Source: J027 sp034437655
GTDB taxonomy: Bacteria; Chloroflexota; Anaerolineae; Aggregatilineales; J027
Direction: 5' to 3'
NCBI GenBank assembly: GCA_034437655.1
Contig: DAOTTU010000085.1
Location: forward strand, 62,001-126,000
DNA length: 64,000 bases
The notes beneath the pieces are model-generated. The model saw only the letters and a program-made list of their open reading frames with translations. It was not told the origin of the DNA and searched no databases. Below, piece by piece: positions 9,109 through 17,696 of this stretch. Position numbers and translations under genes: made by a program. Positions within the stretch are counted from its first letter, which is position 1. Each line of letters begins with the position of its first letter.

Positions 9109-9432
9109 TCAGTCAGGGTTGCTATCGGACTCCATACCCGACTCGCCAGTGTCTTCAGGGGCGGTGTCATCATCATCGGCTGGCATATCGTCAGCATCAG
9201 CACTGTCGTCGCCACCGTTCGCATCACTATCAAGATCGGTTTCTGAATTGCCCGCACCATCAGCCGCATCTTCTGCTTCTTCAGCATCACCAGCGCCGCC
9301 TGTATCACGAATGTCTTCCTGATCATGTTGGTCAGAGGCTGTGGTGATCACCAAAAACCCAACTGGCACCGTAAAGACAAAGACCATCGTCATGATAATC
9401 AAGAGGCGTACTTCGCCATTTACTTGCTTCAT
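9109..9432 (-). CDS. Small membrane-anchored protein with an acidic tail
   Basis: A 107-residue protein with one hydrophobic segment at about residues 8-30, followed by a tail of about 75 residues made almost only of Asp, Glu, Gly, Ala, Ser and Thr, with no basic residue after the Arg at about position 42. The predicted tail is disordered, very acidic and probably extracytoplasmic. GAGGGAAC lies about 11 nt upstream of the ATG. It lies between rtcB and the enolase-superfamily gene on the same strand. No family recognised; a cation-binding or surface-charge role is only a guess. Confidence 0.65.
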   Translation of the reverse strand: MKQVNGEVRLLIIMTMVFVFTVPVGFLVITTASDQHDQEDIRDTGGAGDAEEAEDAADGAGNSETDLDSDANGGDDSADADDMPADDDDTAPEDTGESGMESDSNPD

Positions 9433-9520
9433 ATCGTCAATGTTCCCTCTCGAATACTCATTAAATTTTCATGTTCGATTGTAGCTGCTCTTTACACGTT
9501 CGAACAGTCGTGGATCATAT

Positions 9521-10693
9521 TTAGTGAACAGTAGCATGCCATTTTTCGACAGTTAGGCTCTCAAGCGCGTCTTCGTCCACGACAAATGGAGTGGCATCAC
9601 CGGGTACAGCAAGCATTCCGGTCGTATCGGCTTGCAGAAGTGGCGTTGCGATGTCCTGCTCATAATAGGGTTGTGGTTGCAAATGATCGCCGGGGAGCGT
9701 GCAAGCAGGATGCGACGCAAAAATGACGTTCATCCACTTGCCAACAACCGTCTCCAGCATACCCCCGACCCAGCACACAATTCCTTCCCGTTCGCAAAAC
9801 TCAGCAATCCGGCGGGCTTCGGCAAAACCACCTACCCGGGGCGGCTTGATGTTGAAGACTAGCCTGTCTTTCATCCCGAACATGTCCCACAGTGCAACGG
9901 CCTGTTGTGCATCATGAATATCAAGCAGACTTTCGTCCAGGCATAGCGGGGTTTTGAGGTCGGTTTCTTTCTGGAAACGGGCATGGTCAAAAACACGGTT
10001 GTCGGCAAACGGTTGCTCAATCATCAGCAGGTCAAATGCATCCAGTGATTTGAGCGCGCTACGATGACGTTCGTTGTCTGGTTCATAAGCCGCATTGCCA
10101 TCAACTTGTAACATCATGTCGGGGTACGCTTCTCGCACAGCCGCAACAACGTCGTAGTCGAAACCAGGCCAAATTTTGATCTTAAGACGCGGAATGCCGA
10201 GTGCTGCGGCTTTCTCAGCACGCGCCAACACATCGGCAATACTCTCGCCGCCGATGCTGAACCCCGCCGCCACCTGCGACGCTGTGCCACCCCATAGGTC
10301 TTGCAACGATACATGGCTCAGTTGGGAATGCAGATGCCAGAATGCCGCTTCCAGCCCACACTTGGCGAAGCGATGGCCTTTAATGCCCGCAAAAACTTCC
10401 ATAAGCGTCGATAGTCCCTGTATTTGTCCTGACATGCCTTCAAGAAGCGCTGGCACCAGAAACCGTCGTAAAACGTCATAGTCCGCCCATACATACTGCG
10501 CATCATAGATTGGGGCCAGCAAAGATGGACATTCTCCAACGCCAACGGTCCCGTCCTGGCTATGCAAGAATATCAGAATGGTGTCTCGAGTTCGTTGGGT
10601 ACCAAAGGACGTTTTGAATGGGTACTGCAATGTTAGCCGTACCTGGCGTATCTCGATTTTTGCGAGTTCAATCGCGTCTGGTGTTGGTCCCAT
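9521..10693 (-). CDS. Enolase-superfamily N-succinylamino acid racemase / o-succinylbenzoate synthase
   Basis: A 390-residue enzyme of the OSBS/NSAR family with a complete catalytic set: the K-x-K pair Lys171/Lys173, metal ligands Asp198 (VDGN), Glu226 (IEQP) and Asp253 (LDES), and the second catalytic lysine Lys283 (NIKP). Family members make o-succinylbenzoate for menaquinone, racemise N-succinyl amino acids, or do both. No other men gene is nearby. The gene starts directly after the stop of a GNAT acyltransferase gene, the partner found with N-succinylamino acid racemases in D-amino acid conversion, so the racemase role is favoured here. Confidence 0.85.
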   Translation of the reverse strand: MGPTPDAIELAKIEIRQVRLTLQYPFKTSFGTQRTRDTILIFLHSQDGTVGVGECPSLLAPIYDAQYVWADYDVLRRFLVPALLEGMSGQIQGLSTLMEVFAGIKGHRFAKCGLEAAFWHLHSQLSHVSLQDLWGGTASQVAAGFSIGGESIADVLARAEKAAALGIPRLKIKIWPGFDYDVVAAVREAYPDMMLQVDGNAAYEPDNERHRSALKSLDAFDLLMIEQPFADNRVFDHARFQKETDLKTPLCLDESLLDIHDAQQAVALWDMFGMKDRLVFNIKPPRVGGFAEARRIAEFCEREGIVCWVGGMLETVVGKWMNVIFASHPACTLPGDHLQPQPYYEQDIATPLLQADTTGMLAVPGDATPFVVDEDALESLTVEKWHATVH

Positions 10694-11767
10694 TTACTGC
10701 TTGTCCTTGCGCGTAAAAATATAGTATCCAGTATCGGGCGCGGTCTTCGAGAGGCGATAGGCTGTTATACTGTAATCTCCGGTGCGTGCCTCCTCATACA
10801 CCATCGCCGGGTCGTTGTACGGTCCCTCCTGACGCGGCAGCCTGGCGTCCAGCGTGTCAATACAAGTAGCGTGCAACAATTCCCGTCGGGCCATGGCTAC
10901 CTGTGGATTTTCAGCAGTAAAAGCCCCTATATCGCGTGGAATACCAAAGCGAAACTGCGGTGGTCTGGTGTGCAGAATATCATCAATGCTATCCTGTGTC
11001 ACTTCTGGCAGTGACGCAACGTCAACTGGTGCAAGCTGTCCCGTCTGCCAGAATTGCTGCGTGGCGGGGGCAGTCAAATGCCAGCGCACATAAAACCGAT
11101 GCGATGGCACCCGTCCATACAAAGCCGCGCCCATTTCGCCATATTTGCTTTCAACATAGCGATGCACATCCGTACCAAGCACGTTCAGGTTCAAATACGC
11201 ATTCATACTCCGCATGGGGTCAAATGTCCACTCCATTGCATAATGATTAGCGCGAAGAGCGAGGTGTGCTTGCAGAAATTTAATATCACTGCCAATGCCT
11301 ATGCCACGGTAACCATCTTTCACCCCCAGAAACCGCGATGCCATGACCCCGGTACGTGATCCATAGGCCAATGCAAAGCCAAGCCACCCCTCTGGTGACA
11401 ACCCTTGTTCTGGAAGATAAGCAAAAATAATCGAGCCGCCTGTGTCACGGATGACTGACATATCAATTGGCGAGGTGCGATTTTTAACCGGAAGGCCCCA
11501 GATATGCCCTTGCAATTGGACCATGACGTCCAGCATAGAGATTTTCTCCTCGCCCCATTGCACACGCACGTTGGCATGTTGCCAGCCGACGCAAACGAAG
11601 TACACTAAGCCGAGGTCCGGGTACAGCTTGCGCCAGGCGAATTCGGCGTTGGCTGCCGGAACATCTGCACGAGCTTCCAACCGGGTAAGACATGCGTCGT
11701 TCAGGATTTGCGCGGCATCTTGAATTGCAGCAGGTGAAGTAAGGTCAGGTGGGGGTTTCATCTTCAA
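10694..11767 (-). CDS. GNAT-fold acyltransferase, likely amino-acid N-succinyltransferase
   Basis: A 357-residue protein with a GNAT acyl-CoA-binding motif, KDGYRGIGIGSDIK, near residues 150-165; this fits the Q/R-x-x-G-x-G/A signature. The overall layout (long N-terminal domain, then DPMRSMNAYLNLNVLG) resembles the COG3375-type predicted acetyltransferases that accompany NSAR genes. There it is proposed to succinylate D-amino acids before racemisation. Its stop directly abuts the start of the racemase gene, so the two are almost surely co-translated. The desuccinylase that would finish the route is not in the window. Confidence 0.7.
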   Translation of the reverse strand: MKMKPPPDLTSPAAIQDAAQILNDACLTRLEARADVPAANAEFAWRKLYPDLGLVYFVCVGWQHANVRVQWGEEKISMLDVMVQLQGHIWGLPVKNRTSPIDMSVIRDTGGSIIFAYLPEQGLSPEGWLGFALAYGSRTGVMASRFLGVKDGYRGIGIGSDIKFLQAHLALRANHYAMEWTFDPMRSMNAYLNLNVLGTDVHRYVESKYGEMGAALYGRVPSHRFYVRWHLTAPATQQFWQTGQLAPVDVASLPEVTQDSIDDILHTRPPQFRFGIPRDIGAFTAENPQVAMARRELLHATCIDTLDARLPRQEGPYNDPAMVYEEARTGDYSITAYRLSKTAPDTGYYIFTRKDKQ

Positions 11768-11924
11768 TTAAGTGAATTTCGCTTATCGATTTTGTACCGT
11801 AACGGATAAATGTACAGTATCCTAACATGCAATTTGAGCAAACGCACGAAATTTGCAATATCTACGCATCGCCATCATCAGCACAAAAAGTAATTGTGAA
11901 GCAACATAGGGAGAAACCATACCA

Positions 11925-12839
11925 ATGGAAATCGCAATGATTGGGCTCGGCAAGATGGGTGCCAATATGGTAAAACGCCTGCTGCAAGGCGGTCATCAGG
12001 TTGTCGCATTCGACTTAAACGAAGACGCTATTAGCGCGGCTGAAGCCGATGGGGCAACGGGCGCACGCACACTTGCAGAAGTTGTCGAAAACCTCAGCAC
12101 ACCACGCACCGCATGGGTTATGGTGCCAGCAGGTGGCCCGACTGAAAGCACCGTCGATAGCCTTGCTGAGCTAATGGAAGCGGGTGACATTATCATTGAC
12201 GGCGGCAACAGCAACTACAAAGATACGCTACGCCGCGCCGAAACACTCAAAGCCAAAGATATACATTTTGTAGATGTCGGCACCAGCGGCGGGGTCTGGG
12301 GACTGGCCGAAGGCTACAGCATGATGGTCGGCGGTGACGACGACGCGCTTGCGCATATCACCCCGGCACTACAGACATTGGCCCCGGGCGCAGACCAGGG
12401 TTGGGGGCATGTTGGGCCGGCCGGGTCTGGGCACTTCGTCAAGATGGTGCATAATGGCATTGAATACGGAATGATGCAGGCTTATGCCGAGGGGTTCGAG
12501 ATCATGCGTGCCAAAGAGGAATTTGGTCTGGATATGCACCAGATTGCTGAAATCTGGCGCTTTGGGAGTGTAGTACGCTCATGGCTACTCGACCTCACCG
12601 CCGCTGCACTAAAAGAAGATCAGGATTTAACCGCTATCCGTGGTTGGGTCAATGACTCTGGTGAAGGCCGCTGGACCGTCTTTGAATCCATTGACCTCGA
12701 CGTGCCAGCCCCGGTCATCTATACTGCGCTGATGTCTCGGTTTATTAGCCGCTACGAAGAAGATAGCTACGCCGCAAAGATTATCGCCGCCATGCGCAAC
12801 CAATTTGGTGGTCATGCTGTCAAATCAAGCGATGAATAG
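11925..12839 (+). CDS. gnd: 6-phosphogluconate dehydrogenase, short NAD-type
   Basis: Oxidatively decarboxylates 6-phosphogluconate to ribulose 5-phosphate in the cytosol. Residues 7-15 form the dinucleotide motif GLGKMGANM; GGNSNYKD, the GTSGG loop and HFVKMVHNGIEYGM, with the expected catalytic lysine, follow. At 304 residues it belongs to the short form rather than the about 470-residue NADP enzymes. Asp30 ends the second beta strand (VVAFDLN), which usually favours NAD over NADP. AGGGAGA precedes the ATG. It opens a tight operon, with zwf 11 bp downstream. Confidence 0.93.
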   Translation: MEIAMIGLGKMGANMVKRLLQGGHQVVAFDLNEDAISAAEADGATGARTLAEVVENLSTPRTAWVMVPAGGPTESTVDSLAELMEAGDIIIDGGNSNYKDTLRRAETLKAKDIHFVDVGTSGGVWGLAEGYSMMVGGDDDALAHITPALQTLAPGADQGWGHVGPAGSGHFVKMVHNGIEYGMMQAYAEGFEIMRAKEEFGLDMHQIAEIWRFGSVVRSWLLDLTAAALKEDQDLTAIRGWVNDSGEGRWTVFESIDLDVPAPVIYTALMSRFISRYEEDSYAAKIIAAMRNQFGGHAVKSSDE

Positions 12840-12850
12840 GACGAACCAAC

Positions 12851-14293
12851 ATGGCTGACCTGACCAATATCGTCATTTTTGGCGCAACAGGCGACCTTAC
12901 TAAACGTAAGCTGATCCCGGCGCTGTATAACCTGTACGTCAAGCAACGCCTGCCAGAAAACTTCCGTATCATTGGCTTTGCCCGTCGCGAGTGGTCGGAC
13001 GATTATCTGCGTGATGTCTCGCATGAGGGTGTGCAAGAATTTTCGTCCCAATCCTATCATACTGACCAGTGGCACAACTTCGCCCGGCGAATTTTCTATG
13101 TGCGCGGCAATCTGGACGTGACCGAAGACTTCGACACTTTGTCTGATTTCTTAGGTGATGAACCAGCCCATAATCTCTACTATATGGCGACCGCGCCGCG
13201 TTTCTTCACTGACATCGCTGCTAACCTCGCGGCGGTTGGGCTGGCAGCAAGTAATGGCGGCTGGCGGCGGCTGGTTGTGGAAAAACCTTTCGGCCACGAC
13301 TTGAAGTCTGCTCAGGAACTCAATGACGCGTTGCACCAACACTTTGAAGAAGAACAACTCTATCGCATTGACCACTACCTAGGCAAAGAAACAGCGCAGA
13401 ATATCTTATTCTTCCGCTTCACCAACACTATCGTCGAACCCCTCTGGAACCGAAACTACGTGGATAATGTGCAAATCACAGTGGCCGAGTCGGTTGATGT
13501 GGGCGACCGCGCAGGTTACTATGACACTTCTGGCGTCCTACGCGATATGTTCCAGAACCACCTCATGCAACTGCTGGCCCTTGTTGCAATGGAGCCACCT
13601 ACATCCTTTAACGCCACTGATTTACGCAACGAAAAAGTAAAAGTGCTGCGGGCCGTGCGCGGGGTTGAAATGCACCATACTGTGCGTGGTCAGTACGACG
13701 GTTATGCACAGGCCGACCGTGTACAGGAAGGCACAACAACTGCAACTTTTGCTGCACTCAAGCTGTTTATTGACAATTGGCGCTGGCAAGGCATTCCGTT
13801 CTATCTGCGCTCAGGTAAAGCGATGGAAAAGAAAATAAGCGAATTGAGCATCGTCTTCAAGCGGCCACCGCACATGATGTTTGAAGTGCTAGAAGCAGCG
13901 AGCATTCCGCGCAATGTTCTGTCGCTCTGTATTCAACCCGACGAGGGTATTCACCTTAAAATGGAAGCTAAAGTGCCGGACTCTGCGCAACAGACCGAAT
14001 CTGTGAACCTCGATTTTCATTACTCAGATTCTTTTGGCGAATGTGTCATTCCCGATGCCTATGAGCGGCTCTTGTGGGATGCGCTCAACGGGGATGCAGC
14101 ACTGTTTACACGCAGTGATGGGATCGAATCTGCCTGGGAGATTATCGACCCTATCATTGCGCAGTGGGAAGCCAACAGCAACAGCGCCCCACCACTTGAA
14201 CGATACCCCGTCGGCAGTTGGGGGCCGCAAGGTTCTGAAGAACTACTTGCCCGTGATGGCCGACACTGGCGACACGACTGCGGAAACCACTAG
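12851..14293 (+). CDS. zwf: Glucose-6-phosphate 1-dehydrogenase
   Basis: First enzyme of the oxidative pentose phosphate pathway: glucose 6-phosphate to 6-phosphogluconolactone with reduction of NAD(P). The 480-residue protein shows the Rossmann motif FGATGDLTKRK (10-20), EKPFG (144-148) and the active-site signature RIDHYLGKE (172-180), all intact. Length is normal. It lies between gnd and pgl with gaps of 11 and 2 bp, so the three pathway enzymes are made together. Confidence 0.97.
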   Translation: MADLTNIVIFGATGDLTKRKLIPALYNLYVKQRLPENFRIIGFARREWSDDYLRDVSHEGVQEFSSQSYHTDQWHNFARRIFYVRGNLDVTEDFDTLSDFLGDEPAHNLYYMATAPRFFTDIAANLAAVGLAASNGGWRRLVVEKPFGHDLKSAQELNDALHQHFEEEQLYRIDHYLGKETAQNILFFRFTNTIVEPLWNRNYVDNVQITVAESVDVGDRAGYYDTSGVLRDMFQNHLMQLLALVAMEPPTSFNATDLRNEKVKVLRAVRGVEMHHTVRGQYDGYAQADRVQEGTTTATFAALKLFIDNWRWQGIPFYLRSGKAMEKKISELSIVFKRPPHMMFEVLEAASIPRNVLSLCIQPDEGIHLKMEAKVPDSAQQTESVNLDFHYSDSFGECVIPDAYERLLWDALNGDAALFTRSDGIESAWEIIDPIIAQWEANSNSAPPLERYPVGSWGPQGSEELLARDGRHWRHDCGNH

Positions 14294-14295
14294 TT

Positions 14296-15012
14296 ATGAC
14301 CAACTTGCACATTTTCCATGATCAAGCCGCACTGATACAAGGTGCCGCTGACTATATCCTGCAACATATTCAAACGGCCATTGCTGAACGGGGGAAATGC
14401 TCCCTCGTTCTGGCAGGTGGTTCGACACCGCGCCCTGTTTATGAATTACTGGCGACTGATGCCTATGCCAACGAGATAGACTGGTCTTCAGTATTTGTTT
14501 TCTTTGGGGACGAGCGCACAGTGCCCCCAGACCACAATGACAGTAATTATCGCATGGCCAAAGAAGCCCTATTTGACCATGTTCCTATCCCAAACGAGCA
14601 AATTTTTCGGCTACGGGGTGAGGTCAATCCGCACCAGGCTGCAATGGAATACGACCATGCACTGCGTCAGTTTTTTGGGCTGGAACCCCCAGCGTTCGAT
14701 ATTGTGCTGCTCGGCATGGGGGATGACGGTCACACCGCGTCCTTATTCCCAAACACCAGTGCCCTTGCAGAAGAAACCCACTGGGTCCTTGCCAATCACG
14801 TTCCACAGCAAGACACATGGCGGCTTACACTGACAGCCCCGCTTATCAATCAGGCGCAGCATGTAGCATTTATTATTAGCGGACTAAAAAAGGCGAACCG
14901 CTTGCAAGAGGTTATCCACGGCCCGCATAATCCACACACTTTACCCGCGCAGCTTATCGCGGCAACTGATTGGCTCCTTGATCAGCCGGCCGCCTCGCAA
15001 TTGGAGGAATAG
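14296..15012 (+). CDS. pgl: 6-phosphogluconolactonase
   Basis: Hydrolyses 6-phosphogluconolactone, the product of the preceding gene. The 238-residue protein carries the family landmarks LVLAGGSTPRPVYELL, FGDERTVPPDHNDSN and GMGDDGHTASLFP, the last including the region expected to hold the catalytic histidine. The ATG follows the zwf stop by 2 bp and the next gene starts 2 bp after its own stop. Confidence 0.95.
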   Translation: MTNLHIFHDQAALIQGAADYILQHIQTAIAERGKCSLVLAGGSTPRPVYELLATDAYANEIDWSSVFVFFGDERTVPPDHNDSNYRMAKEALFDHVPIPNEQIFRLRGEVNPHQAAMEYDHALRQFFGLEPPAFDIVLLGMGDDGHTASLFPNTSALAEETHWVLANHVPQQDTWRLTLTAPLINQAQHVAFIISGLKKANRLQEVIHGPHNPHTLPAQLIAATDWLLDQPAASQLEE

Positions 15013-15014
15013 TC

Positions 15015-17684
15015 ATGCCCACCTGGGGCAATACTGCCGAACATCAACGCCTTACAGATTCTGAAGGACGCAAGGCCGACTGGAAAAACTGGGGCCCCTA
15101 TGTCAGTGACCGCGCCTGGGGCACCGTTCGTGAAGACTACAGCGCAGACGGCAATGCCTGGGTCTATTTTCCGCATGAACACGCCCGCAGCCGCGCTTAT
15201 CGCTGGAACGAAGACGGCATTGGCGGGGTGTGTAATCGCTTCCAGAACGTGTGTTTGGCCCCTGCATTCTGGAATGAGGAAGACCCCTTCTTGAAAGAGC
15301 GTCTTTTTGGGCTTTCCGGGCCACAGGGTAATCATGGCGAAGACGTCAAAGAATACTATTTCTACCTCGACAGCACCCCGACGCACAGCTACATGAAAAT
15401 GTTGTATAAATATCCGCAAGTTGCGTTCCCATACGACGACCTGGTGCGGGCCAATATGGGGCGTGGTTTTGATGATCCTGAATACGAGTTATTTGATGCC
15501 CTGCGCACACCTTTTCTTGAAAACCGTTATTTCGATATTTTCATTGAATACGCCAAAGCCGATGAAGAAGACATTTTGTGTCGCATCACGGCCTATAATC
15601 GTAGCCAGGCCGCAGCGCCGCTGCATATTTTGCCGCATATTTGGTTTCGCAATCGTTGGTCGTGGGGATATGAAATCACGCGCCCCCACCTCGAAGATAC
15701 TGCAAATGGGGTCAAAGTCGAAGAAAGCCACCTGGGTACGCGCTGGTGGTATGCACAGGCCGCCAACGGTGAATCTCCAGATATGCTTTTTACTGAAAAC
15801 AATACCAACAACGAGCTACTCTACGGTGTCCCTGGCGAAAGCCGCTTCGTGAAAGACGGCATTAACAACGCTGTGGTCGATGGACAGATGGAAGCAGTTA
15901 ACCCTGAGAAATTTGGCACCAAAGCCGCCGGGCACTTCCGCGCCCGAATTGCGCCCGGGGAAAGTTATAGCGTGTGGGTGCGCTTTAGCCCTGAGCCAAA
16001 TGCCAGGCCTTTTCAAGATTTCGAACAAATCTTCGCAGCACGTCAGGCCGAAGCCGACGCTTTCTATGCCAGCTTTCAACCAGAGCGCTTATCTGATGAC
16101 GAGATTCTGGTGCAGCGCCAGGCCTTTGCCGGGCTAATGTGGACCAAGCAATTCTACCATTATAGCGTCGAACTCTGGTTAGACGGCGACCCCGCTGGCC
16201 CCAAACCACCACCGAGTCGCCGGAGGGGCCGCAACCGCAACTGGAAGCACCTGCACAACACCGATGTCATCTCAATGCCCGACAAATGGGAATATCCCTG
16301 GTATGCAGCCTGGGATTTAGCCTTCCATTGCATTCCAATCGCGATAATTGATCCAGAGTGGGCCAAACGCCAACTCATCCTGATGACACGCGAATGGTAC
16401 ATGCACCCCAACGGGCAAATCCCCGCCTATGAATGGAAATTTGGCGACGTTAATCCCCCCGTTCATGCCTGGGCTGCGCTGCGGGTCTACCAGATTACAA
16501 GGGATTTGACGGGCGAAGCCGATGTTCTGTTTTTGGAGCGCATTTTCCATAAGTTATTGCTCAACTTCACGTGGTGGGTTAACCGCAAAGACACAGATGG
16601 CAACAATGTCTTTCAAGGTGGCTTCCTGGGTTTAGATAACATTGGCGTTTTCGATCGCAGTGGCCCGCTCCCTAAAAATGGCCACCTTGACCAGGCTGAC
16701 GGCACCGCCTGGATGGGGATGTTTTGCCTGAACATGCTGGCGATTGCTCTTGAACTCGCTCGCACACGCCCCGCCTATGAAGATGTCGCCACAAAATTCT
16801 TTGAGCATTTCGTCTACATCGCAAATGCCATCTATGATATGGGCGATGGGATTGGGCTCTGGGATGAAAACGAACAGTTTTTCTATGACATGATGCATCT
16901 CAGTGATGGGCGTAGTATTCCGCTCAAGGTGCGTTCTTTTGTCGGATTGACGCCGCTCTTTGCCGTTGAAATTCTGGACGCAGCGCAACTTGAACAACTC
17001 CCCAGCTTCAAGCGTCGCCTGAACTGGTTTGTCCGCTATCGCCCCGAACTGGTGAAGCGCTTCGCCTCGTTCACGAAAGCTGGCGAAAAAGGCAACTTTT
17101 TGCTTTCCATCGTAGACCAAACGCGCCTGCAAAACATCCTGAACCGGATGCTCGATACCACCGAATTCCTCAGTGAATACGGGTTGCGCTCGTTGTCGCG
17201 TTATCATGCTGACAATCCCTATCATTTTCAGGTGAATGGCTTCCGGCAATACACCGTCGCCTACACACCCGCTGAGTCTGATAACGGTATGTTTGGTGGG
17301 AATTCAAACTGGCGTGGACCAATCTGGTTTCCGCTCAACCATTTGATGATTGAATCGTTGCAGCGCTATAATCAATACTTTGGTGATAGCTTTAAAATCG
17401 AATACCCGACAGGCAGTGGTAAACAGCATAGCCTTGAAGACGTCGCCGCCAACCTCTCTCGTCGACTGATCCATATCTTTCTTGCCGACAGCAATGATAG
17501 CCGCCGCGCCGTGTTCGGTGGCAACCGCTATTTCCAGACGAACCCACACTGGCAAAACCTGATTCCATTTTTTGAGTACTTTCATGGTGACAACGGTGCC
17601 GGGCTGGGGGCTAGCCATCAAACAGGCTGGACAGCGTTGGTCGCCTACTTGATTCAACAAAGCGGTGGACAAACTTCACGGTAA
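15015..17684 (+). CDS. Glycoside hydrolase family 63-like glucosidase
   Basis: An 889-residue protein of the GH63 (MGH1-like) group. The N-terminal part (1-330) is the beta-sandwich region beginning with KNWGPYVSDRAWGTVRE; the (alpha/alpha)6 barrel occupies about 350-880. The barrel shows YPWYAAWDLAFHCIP, with the Asp of WDLAFH expected to act as general acid, and GQIPAYEWKFGDVNPP. There is no signal peptide, so it acts in the cytosol. Bacterial members cut alpha-glucosides or mannosyl/glucosylglycerate; the exact substrate cannot be read here. Its position between pgl and a debranching enzyme suggests it delivers glucose units to the pentose phosphate pathway. Confidence 0.85.
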   Translation: MPTWGNTAEHQRLTDSEGRKADWKNWGPYVSDRAWGTVREDYSADGNAWVYFPHEHARSRAYRWNEDGIGGVCNRFQNVCLAPAFWNEEDPFLKERLFGLSGPQGNHGEDVKEYYFYLDSTPTHSYMKMLYKYPQVAFPYDDLVRANMGRGFDDPEYELFDALRTPFLENRYFDIFIEYAKADEEDILCRITAYNRSQAAAPLHILPHIWFRNRWSWGYEITRPHLEDTANGVKVEESHLGTRWWYAQAANGESPDMLFTENNTNNELLYGVPGESRFVKDGINNAVVDGQMEAVNPEKFGTKAAGHFRARIAPGESYSVWVRFSPEPNARPFQDFEQIFAARQAEADAFYASFQPERLSDDEILVQRQAFAGLMWTKQFYHYSVELWLDGDPAGPKPPPSRRRGRNRNWKHLHNTDVISMPDKWEYPWYAAWDLAFHCIPIAIIDPEWAKRQLILMTREWYMHPNGQIPAYEWKFGDVNPPVHAWAALRVYQITRDLTGEADVLFLERIFHKLLLNFTWWVNRKDTDGNNVFQGGFLGLDNIGVFDRSGPLPKNGHLDQADGTAWMGMFCLNMLAIALELARTRPAYEDVATKFFEHFVYIANAIYDMGDGIGLWDENEQFFYDMMHLSDGRSIPLKVRSFVGLTPLFAVEILDAAQLEQLPSFKRRLNWFVRYRPELVKRFASFTKAGEKGNFLLSIVDQTRLQNILNRMLDTTEFLSEYGLRSLSRYHADNPYHFQVNGFRQYTVAYTPAESDNGMFGGNSNWRGPIWFPLNHLMIESLQRYNQYFGDSFKIEYPTGSGKQHSLEDVAANLSRRLIHIFLADSNDSRRAVFGGNRYFQTNPHWQNLIPFFEYFHGDNGAGLGASHQTGWTALVAYLIQQSGGQTSR

Positions 17685-17696
17685 AAAAGGACCCAA

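Noticed and set aside
11768..11924. Possible operator TGCAATTT...AAATTTGCA upstream of gnd
   Set aside because: The two arms match only with a gap and no clear promoter could be placed around them, so it was not listed as a feature.
16632..17249. Minus-strand frame of 205 codons inside the GH63 gene
   Set aside because: It is opposite a conserved glycoside hydrolase barrel with intact motifs and has no supported start.
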